From assembly GCF_900016645.1 (NCBI RefSeq), contig NZ_CDGJ01000082.1: a stretch of 64,000 nucleotides of DNA; one strand, written 5' to 3'. This document shows, one piece after another, positions 25,085 to 32,951 of the stretch (the stretch's first letter is position 1; every line of letters starts with the position of its first letter). This stretch comes from Acididesulfobacillus acetoxydans. Lineage in GTDB: Bacteria > Bacillota > Desulfitobacteriia > Desulfitobacteriales > Desulfitobacteriaceae. Under the pieces are notes generated by a model. That model was not told the DNA's origin. It did not search any database and saw only the letters and a program-made list of their open reading frames with translations. Position numbers and translations under genes: made by a program.

Positions 25085-25951
25085 TTACATTTTCAGATTT
25101 AGCTTAGAAGGATTGAGGGTCACGTTTTTTTTGAGCTCTTCCGCCAGACGCCGCCCGATTTCGTCAAAGGCAGGAGATTGGTACTCTTCTATTTTACCGG
25201 CATCCGAAAGAGTAGCCAGGGCCGGATCGACGGGTAGTTCGCCCAAGTAGGGGATTTCACTGCGCGCGGCCTCCGCCTGGCCCTGAGGTTTACCGAAGAT
25301 CTCCATGCGTTCTTGGCAATGCGGACATTCCACATAAGCCATATTTTCGATCAAGCCGTAAAATCTGGGATCGTATTTCTTGGCCATTTTTATCGCTTTC
25401 CGTACTACCATATTAGCTAACTGCTGCGGACTGGTGACGACCACCAAACCGTCTACAGGCAGGGACTGAAAAATCGTGATCGGCACATCTCCCGTCCCCG
25501 GCGGCAAATCGAGCAAGAGATAGTCCAACTCGCCCCAGACGACATCCGTCCAGAACTGGTTAAGAATTTGAGCGATGATCGGCCCGCGCCAAATGACCGG
25601 ATCATCTTCATTCTCCAGCATCAGGTTGAGCGACATAATCTTAATTCCGCTGGAGCTCGTCGGCGGTATCACACCGGCCGGAACGACATTCGCTTTATCT
25701 TTCACGCCAAAAATCTTGGGAATACTCGGTCCCGTAATATCGGCATCAAGGATGCCGACTTTATAACCTTGCCGTCTTAAGCTGACAGCGAGCATTCCCG
25801 TCACGGAGGACTTGCCAACTCCCCCTTTGCCGCTCATGATGGCCACAACTTTGCCGATACGGCTGGCTTTCTGAGCTTCCGTCAACTCCGGCGGACAACT
25901 TTCTCCGGAACAAGTTCCGGCGGCTGAACAGGTATTACAAGAATCGGACAC
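25085..25951 (-). CDS. mrp: Mrp/ApbC-type iron-sulfur carrier ATPase
   Basis: 288 residues. A deviant Walker A motif (MSGKGGVGKSSV), LLLDLPPGTGD, and the CxxC near the end (VECPHCQE) that binds a bridging [4Fe-4S] cluster. The N-terminus has an extra Cys-rich stretch (CNTCSAAGTCSGESC), as in Nbp35-like members. It is expected to deliver iron-sulfur clusters. Start GTG 25951 with GGGAGGGAACC. It is first gene of the mrp-ahcY operon. Confidence 0.92.
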   Translation of the reverse strand: MSDSCNTCSAAGTCSGESCPPELTEAQKASRIGKVVAIMSGKGGVGKSSVTGMLAVSLRRQGYKVGILDADITGPSIPKIFGVKDKANVVPAGVIPPTSSSGIKIMSLNLMLENEDDPVIWRGPIIAQILNQFWTDVVWGELDYLLLDLPPGTGDVPITIFQSLPVDGLVVVTSPQQLANMVVRKAIKMAKKYDPRFYGLIENMAYVECPHCQERMEIFGKPQGQAEAARSEIPYLGELPVDPALATLSDAGKIEEYQSPAFDEIGRRLAEELKKNVTLNPSKLNLKM

Positions 25952-26046
25952 AGTGGTTCCCTCCCTTTCATCTGACCGACTGGCAGATGTTTATAGTTCA
26001 AGGCCGAACCGTCAAGGTTCGCGCTGCGAAGCAAATAACCTCATTC

Positions 26047-26076
26047 ATATTAATCCTGGCAAGAAAGTTTTGTCAA
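26047..26076 (-). promoter_or_regulatory. Sigma-A promoter of mrp-ahcY
   Basis: Minus strand: perfect TTGACA, 18 bp, TAATAT. The predicted start is near 26040, giving a leader of about 90 nt with a small CATCTG/CAGATG hairpin. Confidence 0.7.
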
Positions 26077-26191
26077 GTTGCATCCCGGAACCCGCGTATC
26101 CGGGCCGATAATATGGTATGCTAAGCTCACAGGGTCACTTGTCGATATGGGGACAAAAGGGTCAAAGCCTGAGGGTTTGCAAACTGCGCGC

Positions 26192-26497
26192 TCACAATCC
26201 GTTGACAATCCATACATATTCCAAAACCACGAGAAACACGTTAACAGCTGCCAGCAGGACGAGGTTCTTGAGCCACTGCTCGGGGTAACGCCAAAAATAG
26301 AAAACGACGTTGAAGACGAGAATCAGCCCGGAAGCCAAGACCCAACGAAGATAAATCTGAGGGTGCATTCCCCAAATACTCGCCAGCCAAAGAAAAGGAA
26401 CGTAGAGAAAAACGGCCAGGAAACTAACGATCAGATAGCCCACAAGTCGGCGCAGATCGTCGATGGAATTGTATTTGCGAAAGTGGGGATAAGTCAT
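26192..26497 (-). CDS. Membrane protein of unknown function, 101 residues
   Basis: Three hydrophobic helices (VGYLIVSFLAVFLYVPFLWLA, WVLASGLILVFNVVFYF, LVLLAAVNVFLVVLEYVWI) with a charged N-terminus. Start ATG 26497 with GAGGCGAAG upstream. Its start codon shares two bases with the start of the divergent TPR gene. No family recognised. Confidence 0.65.
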   Translation of the reverse strand: MTYPHFRKYNSIDDLRRLVGYLIVSFLAVFLYVPFLWLASIWGMHPQIYLRWVLASGLILVFNVVFYFWRYPEQWLKNLVLLAAVNVFLVVLEYVWIVNGL

Positions 26498-27362
26498 GCT
26501 CTTCGCCTCATTTAAAGGAATCGGCGGTATCGCCGCCGCTGTCGGAATCATCCTGCTCCTCTCGTCCGTCGGGTATTACCTCTCCGCACGTTTGCGGGGC
26601 AAGCGGCCACGGAAGCGGCTGTTTCTGTTCTCGGCGGGCATTGTGGGTCTTTTTCTCGCGGGCGTTCCCAGCGCCTTCTCTATCGTTCCTGCTCTGACCA
26701 CGCCGCCTGCCGCGGCTGTCACCGGACCCGGTCCCGGGACGAACCCCGCCCCGGCTCCCGCCGGCGGAAAGGTGACGGCTGCCGCCGCTGCCAAGCCGGG
26801 ACAGGAAGGCAAACCCGCCGTTTCTACTGCCGCCGCTGCCCCCGCCGCCCCGGAAATGGATCAACGGCAACGGGAAGCCCTCGACTTTTACAACCGCGGT
26901 CTCAAGCTCTATTACGCCCGCCGGTATGACCAGGCCTTGGTTCTCTTTGACCGTGCTCTGAACCTCAATCCCGCTTCTTACCAGGCCCTGAACGGCAAAG
27001 GCGCCACTTACGCTTTTCTGGGCCGCTATGATGAAGGAATCGCTTTGATTCGGCAGGCTCTTGCCCTCAAGCCCTCCTTTGAATACGCCCAGTTCAACCT
27101 GGGCTTGGCTAATGAGCTGGCAGGGCGTTGGAGCAGCGCGATTTCCGCTTACCAAGCAGCTATTCAACTCAATTCCAAAGATACTTGGGCCTACTTCGGC
27201 ATCGCCAGCATCTACGGCCGCCAGGATAATGTGCCCAAAGTCATCGAGTATCTATTGCCCGCCATCGCCTTGAACCCGGATGCCAAAGCGGTGGCCCGGG
27301 AGGAGCAGGATTTCGCACCGGTGCGGGGGGATCCCCGTTTCCAAGCCTTAGTTAAACCTTGA
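26496..27362 (+). CDS. Membrane-anchored TPR protein
   Basis: 288 residues. Two N-terminal membrane helices, then a low-complexity Pro/Ala/Gly linker of about 50 residues, then three to four tetratricopeptide repeats (LDFYNRGLKLYYARRYDQAL, ALNGKGATYAFLGRYDEGI, AQFNLGLANELAGRWSSAI). The TPR part should mediate protein contacts. ATG 26496 has GGGGATA 6 nt upstream. Partners are not evident. Confidence 0.8.
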   Translation: MLFASFKGIGGIAAAVGIILLLSSVGYYLSARLRGKRPRKRLFLFSAGIVGLFLAGVPSAFSIVPALTTPPAAAVTGPGPGTNPAPAPAGGKVTAAAAAKPGQEGKPAVSTAAAAPAAPEMDQRQREALDFYNRGLKLYYARRYDQALVLFDRALNLNPASYQALNGKGATYAFLGRYDEGIALIRQALALKPSFEYAQFNLGLANELAGRWSSAISAYQAAIQLNSKDTWAYFGIASIYGRQDNVPKVIEYLLPAIALNPDAKAVAREEQDFAPVRGDPRFQALVKP

Positions 27363-27482
27363 GGATCGTACTCGGCTGCACTGTCAAGGCGCCTCCGCTA
27401 AAATGGAACCCTCGTCTGCCAATCTTAGCGGAAATTATCGCTCTTGGCGCCGCATCGCCCCAGGCAGCTTGCCGCGGCCGCC

Positions 27483-29294
27483 CTAGCCGGCTGACTGATT
27501 CAAAAGATCTTCCAGACGGTTGACCAGCCCGGCGAAGACCCGAAGCGCTTCCCGGACCGGTGTGGGAGTTTCCATGTCCACCCCGGCCTTGCGCAGGAGT
27601 TCAATGGGATAATCGGAGCTGCCGCTCGCCAAAAAAGCCAAATAGCGCTCCACCGCAGTTTGGCCCTCCTCTAAAATCCCCTTGGCCAGAGCCGTCGCCG
27701 CCGAAAAACCGGTGGCATACTTGTAAACGTAAAAGGCGTTGTAAAAGTGAGGGATCCGGGCCCATTCCCCAGCGATCTCGGCGTCCTGGACGACATCCGG
27801 ACCGTAGTAGAGCGCATTCAACCCCCGGTAAATCTCGGAGAAGCGGTCCGCCGTCAAGGCTTCGCCTTTTTCCGCCAGGGCATGGGCCTCTTTCTCAAAT
27901 TCGGCAAACATCGTCTGCCGGAAAATGGTGCCGCGGAACTGTTCCAGGTAGTGATTGACCAGGTAAGCCAAGAGCTTCTTATCTTCCGTGGTGGACAAAA
28001 GATGTTCCATAACCAGAGCTTCATTTAAAGTCGAGGCCACTTCCGCCACGAAGATTCTGTACCCGGCATAAATATGTGGCTGGGAACGGTTGGAAAAATA
28101 GGTATGCAAGGAATGTCCCATCTCATGCGCAATCGTAAACATGGAATCCAGTGTATCCTGATGATTGAGCAGTACATACGGGTGAGAACGGTAAGTGCCC
28201 CAAGAGTAAGCACCGCTCGTCTTTCCTTCATTTTCGTAAACGTCCACCCAACCGTTTCTGAACCCCGCTTCCAGCGCCTTCAGATATTCTGCCCCCAGCG
28301 GTTTCAATCCGGTAAGTACCATAGTACGGGCCTTTTCATATGGAATCTTCATCTGAAATTCGGGGACAATGGGTACGTAAATGTCATACATGTGCAGCTC
28401 GTCCAGTGCCAGGGCTTGCTTACGCAACTTGACGTAACGGTACATGTCCGGCAAAAACTCATGTACCGTCTCCACCAAGGCGTCGTAAACCGTCACCGGT
28501 ACTTTGTCATCATCCAGAGAAGCCTCCAGAGCGGAACCGTAATGCCGGGCTTTAGCCGTAAAAATATCCGCCTTGATACTGGCGTTTAAGGTTGCCCCCC
28601 AAGTATTGACCTGCTTTTGATAGGTATGATAGAGGCCCTCAAAAGCCTCCTGCCGTACTCTTCGATCGGGACTCTCCATAAAATGGAGATAGTTGCCTTT
28701 AGTAAGTTCGACTTCGTGACCCTCGGCGTCCCGGATTTCCGGAAACTTGAGATCAGCATTGTTGGCCATGGTAAAAATTGTGCTTGGCGCCTCAGCCAAT
28801 TCACCGATTTCGGCCATCAGTTTCTCTTCTGCCAGACTGAGGACATGCTCTCTTTTGCGCAGCATGTCCTCAAAAGCCTGCTCATAGATCCCCAGCGGAC
28901 CATAACGGCGGAGTTCTTCAAAACGTTTAGGCTCTAAAGCCAAGAGTTCCGGCACCACGAAGGAAGTCGCGCTGCCAACTTTCACGGCCAAAGCCCCGGC
29001 CCGGTCCGTCATCCCCTGGTAGAGGGGCTCCCGGTTGTCTTCGTCCCGGCGCATCCTGGCATAGGAGTACACCTCTTCCAGACGCAACCCTAAATCGTCT
29101 GTCCACTTCAGGCAGGCGTACAGCGACTCCGGGCTGTCAGCCAAGTGCCCCTTAAATCTCTCTGCTTCCGGGATGAGCTTCTCTAGGGCGGCAAATTCTT
29201 CCTCCCAAGCCTGATTGCTGGGGAAAATGTCTTCCAAGCGCCATTTGGAATCGGCCGCGATCTCAGCCCGGGACTTCAGCTTCTGTTTTGCCAT
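27483..29294 (-). CDS. pepF: Oligoendopeptidase F (M3 metallopeptidase)
   Basis: 603 residues. The zinc site is HEMGHSLHTYFS with the downstream Glu in ASTLNEALVMEHL, typical of family M3B. The N-terminal alpha-helical PepF domain is complete. It degrades short peptides in the cytoplasm. ATG 29294 follows GGGAGGG; the GTG at 29309 lies inside that site. A promoter TTGGTA-18-TATAAT lies at 29326-29355. Confidence 0.93.
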   Translation of the reverse strand: MAKQKLKSRAEIAADSKWRLEDIFPSNQAWEEEFAALEKLIPEAERFKGHLADSPESLYACLKWTDDLGLRLEEVYSYARMRRDEDNREPLYQGMTDRAGALAVKVGSATSFVVPELLALEPKRFEELRRYGPLGIYEQAFEDMLRKREHVLSLAEEKLMAEIGELAEAPSTIFTMANNADLKFPEIRDAEGHEVELTKGNYLHFMESPDRRVRQEAFEGLYHTYQKQVNTWGATLNASIKADIFTAKARHYGSALEASLDDDKVPVTVYDALVETVHEFLPDMYRYVKLRKQALALDELHMYDIYVPIVPEFQMKIPYEKARTMVLTGLKPLGAEYLKALEAGFRNGWVDVYENEGKTSGAYSWGTYRSHPYVLLNHQDTLDSMFTIAHEMGHSLHTYFSNRSQPHIYAGYRIFVAEVASTLNEALVMEHLLSTTEDKKLLAYLVNHYLEQFRGTIFRQTMFAEFEKEAHALAEKGEALTADRFSEIYRGLNALYYGPDVVQDAEIAGEWARIPHFYNAFYVYKYATGFSAATALAKGILEEGQTAVERYLAFLASGSSDYPIELLRKAGVDMETPTPVREALRVFAGLVNRLEDLLNQSAG

Positions 29295-29325
29295 GAACTT
29301 CCCTCCCACACTGTCTTACCCCGTT

Positions 29326-29355
29326 ATTATACACACTCAGCGCAAAGTTTACCAA
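29326..29355 (-). promoter_or_regulatory. Sigma-A promoter of pepF
   Basis: Minus strand: TTGGTA, 18 bp, TATAAT. The start would fall about 25 nt before the ATG. Confidence 0.6.
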
Positions 29356-29384
29356 TTAATGCGCCGCCCGCTCATCTCCTGCAT

Positions 29385-31475
29385 TCAGGCGTTTGTAGCC
29401 TTCCGCCTCAATTTGGCCAAACGGCGCACCACCGTGGACTGATTCACACCTAAAGCTTCGGCTGCTTTATAGGTGCTTCCGTATTTCGCCATGGCCCTTT
29501 CGATCAATTGGCGTTCCACTTCCAGCACGGCCTCTTTCAGCGGCATAAGGGCACGGACGGATACTCCTCCTCCCTCCTCAGGGGGACTCTGGAAGACAGG
29601 GGGAAGCAGGGACAGGGTAATCAGTTCGCCGGGAGCCATGACGATCAAACGCTCCACCATGTTTTCCAATTCCCGTACGTTGCCCGGCCAGTCATACTGG
29701 TAAAAGGCTTCCACCGCATCCGGCGCAAATTCCCGCTGCAGTCCGTATTTTTTGCAAAACCTCTCCCGGAAATGGTGCAGAAGGGGAATGATATCGGCCC
29801 GCCGCTCCCTCAGGGGCGGGATCCAAATGGGTACCACGTTGAGACGAAAAAAAAGGTCCTCCCGCAGTTTCCCCAGACGCACCATTTCTTCCAGATCCTT
29901 GTGGGTCGCGGCCAAAATCCGCACATTAACCCGGCGGGGCTTGCTTCCCCCCACGGGTACAACCTCTCTCTCCTGCAAAACCCGCAAGAGTTTAGCCTGC
30001 AGATTAAAAGGCAAATCCCCGATCTCATCCAAAAGCAGAGTGCCGTTATGGGCCAATTCGAACATCCCGATTTTTCCTTCTCTGCGGGCTCCCGTGAAGG
30101 CCCCGCTCTCATAGCCAAATAGCTCTGATTCCAAAAGTTGCTCGGGAATGGCCCCGCAATTCACTTTAATGAACGGTCCCTCCGCCCGCGGGCTGCGACT
30201 GTGCAGGAGCTTGGCCATCCCCTCCTTGCCCACCCCGGATTCCCCGAGCAGAAGCACCGTTGAATCCACTTTGGCGACGCGCTGGATCAGCTCTAATACC
30301 TCCTCCATCTCCGGGCTGGAGGCAATCATGCCCCCCGTATCTCCGCGTTGGCGCAGTTCCGCCAGTTCCAGATGGTATTTTTCGCTCAGGCGCTTAGATT
30401 CCAGCAGTTCCTGGCGCAGTTGGTTAAGCATGGTCATGTCTCTCAGGTTAATAACCACTCTGACCAATCGTCCTTCTTCATCGAAAACCGGACTTCCGGT
30501 CACCAGGAAACTGTGATCTTGCTTCTTCTCCGTGACACTGACCGGATGCTTTCTTTGCAGAACCACATCCAGCAGCGAATGGGCGTAAACTTCTCCATCC
30601 CCCAACTCTTGAATGCGGCGGCCCAAGAGTTCCTGGGCAGTGCTCAGGCTCATTTTCTCAAAAGCCGCGTTGGTCCGGATAATGATTCCCGCAGCATCTG
30701 TGACGACAAAACCGTCTGAGGATGACTGGATAACGGAATCCAATTCCCGGTTCAACGCTTTGACCGAAGCCAGTTCCTGGGATACCGACTCAATTTCCGA
30801 AATGTCCTGGAAAACGCCCACCGCCCCGGTTATTTTCCCCTCTTGCTTCACCGGATCCCGGTTCATAATGTAGGTGTGACGACCCACCCGGAACTTCTGG
30901 GAATACTCTGACTGCCCTGTCTGCAACGTCTCCATCAAACCCAGGGGAATGAGCACATCCAAGACGTGACGCCCCAAGGCTTTTTCCTTGGGCACGTGGG
31001 TGAACCGTTCAGCCGCCCGGTTAAAGGAGGTAATCATTCCTTCACGGTTGATGACGACGATGCCGTTATGAGCAGAGTTTAAAACCGCCTCCAGTTCTTT
31101 TACTTGGAACTCCGCCCGCTGGTACAAGGCCACGGCCAAAGCCGAACGGCTTAAAATGCCGACGATTTGACCATCCTCCCCGCTGACCGCCGCGACCTGG
31201 AAAGTCCGGCTCCAAGCCGTCTCCAAAGGCAAAGTCGCCTTAAATGCGATCGGCCCGAATTCCACACCTCCGAGACAAGAAGTTTCCGGACCTTCTTCTT
31301 TGAGCAGCCTGCCCAGGGCCCGGGGAGTAGCAATGCCCACAAACTCCCCCGCGCTGTCGGCGACAGGCCAGCCGGCTGCCTCTTCGTCCATCACACGCCG
31401 CAGTGCCTCCCGGCAGGTATCCGTCTCTGTCAGTGAACCGGAAATCGGGGTCATGATATCCTTCACCCAAATCAT
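29385..31475 (-). CDS. Sigma-54 activator with CBS and PAS sensor domains
   Basis: 696 residues. A CBS pair (about 1-120), two PAS domains (about 125-235 and 245-360), an AAA+ domain with GESGVGKEG, ESGAFTGARREG and LLLDEIGDLP, all intact, and a C-terminal helix-turn-helix (TYKAAEALGVNQSTVVRRLAKL). It should activate sigma-54 promoters in response to a ligand bound by CBS (often an adenine nucleotide) or PAS. Its target is unknown; the molybdenum hydroxylase genes lie upstream, but I found no clear -24/-12 site there. Confidence 0.92.
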   Translation of the reverse strand: MIWVKDIMTPISGSLTETDTCREALRRVMDEEAAGWPVADSAGEFVGIATPRALGRLLKEEGPETSCLGGVEFGPIAFKATLPLETAWSRTFQVAAVSGEDGQIVGILSRSALAVALYQRAEFQVKELEAVLNSAHNGIVVINREGMITSFNRAAERFTHVPKEKALGRHVLDVLIPLGLMETLQTGQSEYSQKFRVGRHTYIMNRDPVKQEGKITGAVGVFQDISEIESVSQELASVKALNRELDSVIQSSSDGFVVTDAAGIIIRTNAAFEKMSLSTAQELLGRRIQELGDGEVYAHSLLDVVLQRKHPVSVTEKKQDHSFLVTGSPVFDEEGRLVRVVINLRDMTMLNQLRQELLESKRLSEKYHLELAELRQRGDTGGMIASSPEMEEVLELIQRVAKVDSTVLLLGESGVGKEGMAKLLHSRSPRAEGPFIKVNCGAIPEQLLESELFGYESGAFTGARREGKIGMFELAHNGTLLLDEIGDLPFNLQAKLLRVLQEREVVPVGGSKPRRVNVRILAATHKDLEEMVRLGKLREDLFFRLNVVPIWIPPLRERRADIIPLLHHFRERFCKKYGLQREFAPDAVEAFYQYDWPGNVRELENMVERLIVMAPGELITLSLLPPVFQSPPEEGGGVSVRALMPLKEAVLEVERQLIERAMAKYGSTYKAAEALGVNQSTVVRRLAKLRRKATNA

Positions 31476-31637
31476 TCCCTATCCCCCTTCCGCGCCTGAG
31501 CCGCACTCATTCCCTCGACGATATCCTCAAGTTATCACAGATGACAAATAATTTCAAATCTTCGGCTGCGCACAAAAACAAACTCAAGCAAGCGAAAGAG
31601 CCCTTCGCCGAAACGAGAGGCTCTGAGCTTTCAACCC

Positions 31638-31853
31638 TCAAGATTCTAAAACCGGCCTGAGGTCGTTATTCTCCTCAATCCTTAACCTGCGGATATCTCT
31701 GACGGATGGGGTAAACCAAGGAAACTGTTTCGTCAATTGGTTAACAGCTATGACAGTCTTGACCGCATCAACAGTCGAATTACCAAAATATACACTTCCC
31801 TGCACTCTGTCGAACCCCTTTGTTTGCAGGAATTCCTCCTTATCAACGAACAC
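31638..31853 (-). pseudogene. Short ORF, probable remnant, in AT-rich islet
   Basis: 71 residues from a GTG without a ribosome site; a stop lies 5 codons upstream. The sequence looks protein-like (GFDRVQGSVYFGNSTVDAVKTVIAVNQL), but I recognise no family. The local base composition is lower in GC than neighbours, as for the two genes next to it. It may be a truncated acquired gene. Confidence 0.4.
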
Positions 31854-31941
31854 ACATATCCGATGATGCTACTGACAAAACAAAAAAGCCAAACCGCAAA
31901 CATTCCGGAAATTACCCGTTTATCTACAATATGCTTCGTTG

Positions 31942-32202
31942 CTAAATAATTACACTCACAGCCACGGGTAAGCTATATTCATACAAGTCATCGGGAGCAA
32001 TATCCTGACCATTCACCCACATGACTGTAATCCCCGAAATCTTGACTGTATTAAAAAGTGTTACGTTCTTTAACTCTTGATACATCGGTTTTTCCAACCA
32101 GTAAGAAGTGTCAAGAATTCTCTTTTCACCATTTGAGTATTCCAGCAGCAATCGGTATCCTTCAAGTGGTTTTACCTGAAATAATTTTGGTATCATGATC
32201 AC
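31942..32202 (-). CDS. DUF2442 protein
   Basis: 86 residues. The pattern PLEGYRLLLEYSNGEKRILD, LFNTVKISGITVMWVNGQDIAPDDLYE fits DUF2442, a small family often found beside DUF4160. It lies 5 bp after the DUF4160 gene. The pair behaves like toxin-antitoxin or addiction modules in distribution, but activity is not established. Confidence 0.82.
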   Translation of the reverse strand: MIMIPKLFQVKPLEGYRLLLEYSNGEKRILDTSYWLEKPMYQELKNVTLFNTVKISGITVMWVNGQDIAPDDLYEYSLPVAVSVII

Positions 32203-32207
32203 ACCCC

Positions 32208-32480
32208 CTACTTCAAAGGGTCAATTTTGAAATAGTCCAATCCATCGGACAATAATTTCCAGTTTGCCTGCAATTCATCTTCATGGATAGCCATCCAAGC
32301 CAATAGCATTTTGAGTTGTTTATCCGGAATATCGCCGGCCAGTACTTCACCATCGAGTGCCACAACTATTTCCATCCCCTGGTATTCTGCATGTATGTGA
32401 GCCTTTTTATGTTGTACGTTTCTTTCACAGAACATATAAACGATAATTCCATAGAACATCGATATGATTGGCATTTCCAT
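32208..32480 (-). CDS. DUF4160 protein
   Basis: 90 residues. PIISMFYGIIVYMF, HKKAHIHAEYQGMEIVVALDGEVLAGDIP and the final LLAWMAIHEDELQANW are typical of DUF4160. It is the first gene of a pair with DUF2442. The region is AT-richer than its surroundings, suggesting acquisition. Confidence 0.85.
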   Translation of the reverse strand: MEMPIISMFYGIIVYMFCERNVQHKKAHIHAEYQGMEIVVALDGEVLAGDIPDKQLKMLLAWMAIHEDELQANWKLLSDGLDYFKIDPLK

Positions 32481-32951
32481 TCCACCTTCCTATTTATACT
32501 ATACAGGAAAAGTCTGAATGATAAAAGGCCTTTTCAATAATTATCAGCCTCTTGGTCAATCACACTATGGCCTTTCCAAAGCGCTTCACGATTATTTCAC
32601 TACTCAACTCGCTTTCGACAGTCCGTAGACACGGAAAGTGCCTCAAACCCTTATGGCATCCGGGTTCCAGGCACTTGTGGATAACGTACCGTGTGTCTAC
32701 ATCTTTTGCTCCTTGGGAAGCGAAATATCCCATATTCTCGGGGGTTCCGGCGAGTTGAGCGCTGAAAAAATACCCGTTTGCTCTTGGGTTAATTCTGTCC
32801 TTTGAAAGACTTTCCCGTCCGTCGATTCCCACTCAACGAGATAAATTTTCTCCGGTTCGGAACGGAGGTTGACCCAAGTTTGTTGAGTCTCTACTTCTGC
32901 CGAGCGCACCCGGAGCAAAGCCAGCGTGATCCAATCTGAACGAGTTCACTT
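32481..32951. other. Spacer without a confident gene
   Basis: About 470 bp between the DUF4160 gene and the molybdenum hydroxylase. A minus-strand frame (32697-32918) encodes a protein-like segment (EKIYLVEWESTDGKVFQRTEL) but starts at TTG with no ribosome site, and could be the decayed end of a gene. The overlapping frame 32560-32832 looks random. Confidence 0.35.

Noticed and set aside
24185..25102. 305-residue plus-strand frame opposite ahcY
   Set aside because: It mirrors a clear, well-conserved enzyme on the other strand, has no ribosome site and no family-like motifs.
32560..32832. 90-residue minus-strand ORF
   Set aside because: No ribosome site or motif, and a more protein-like frame overlaps it; neither is convincing.
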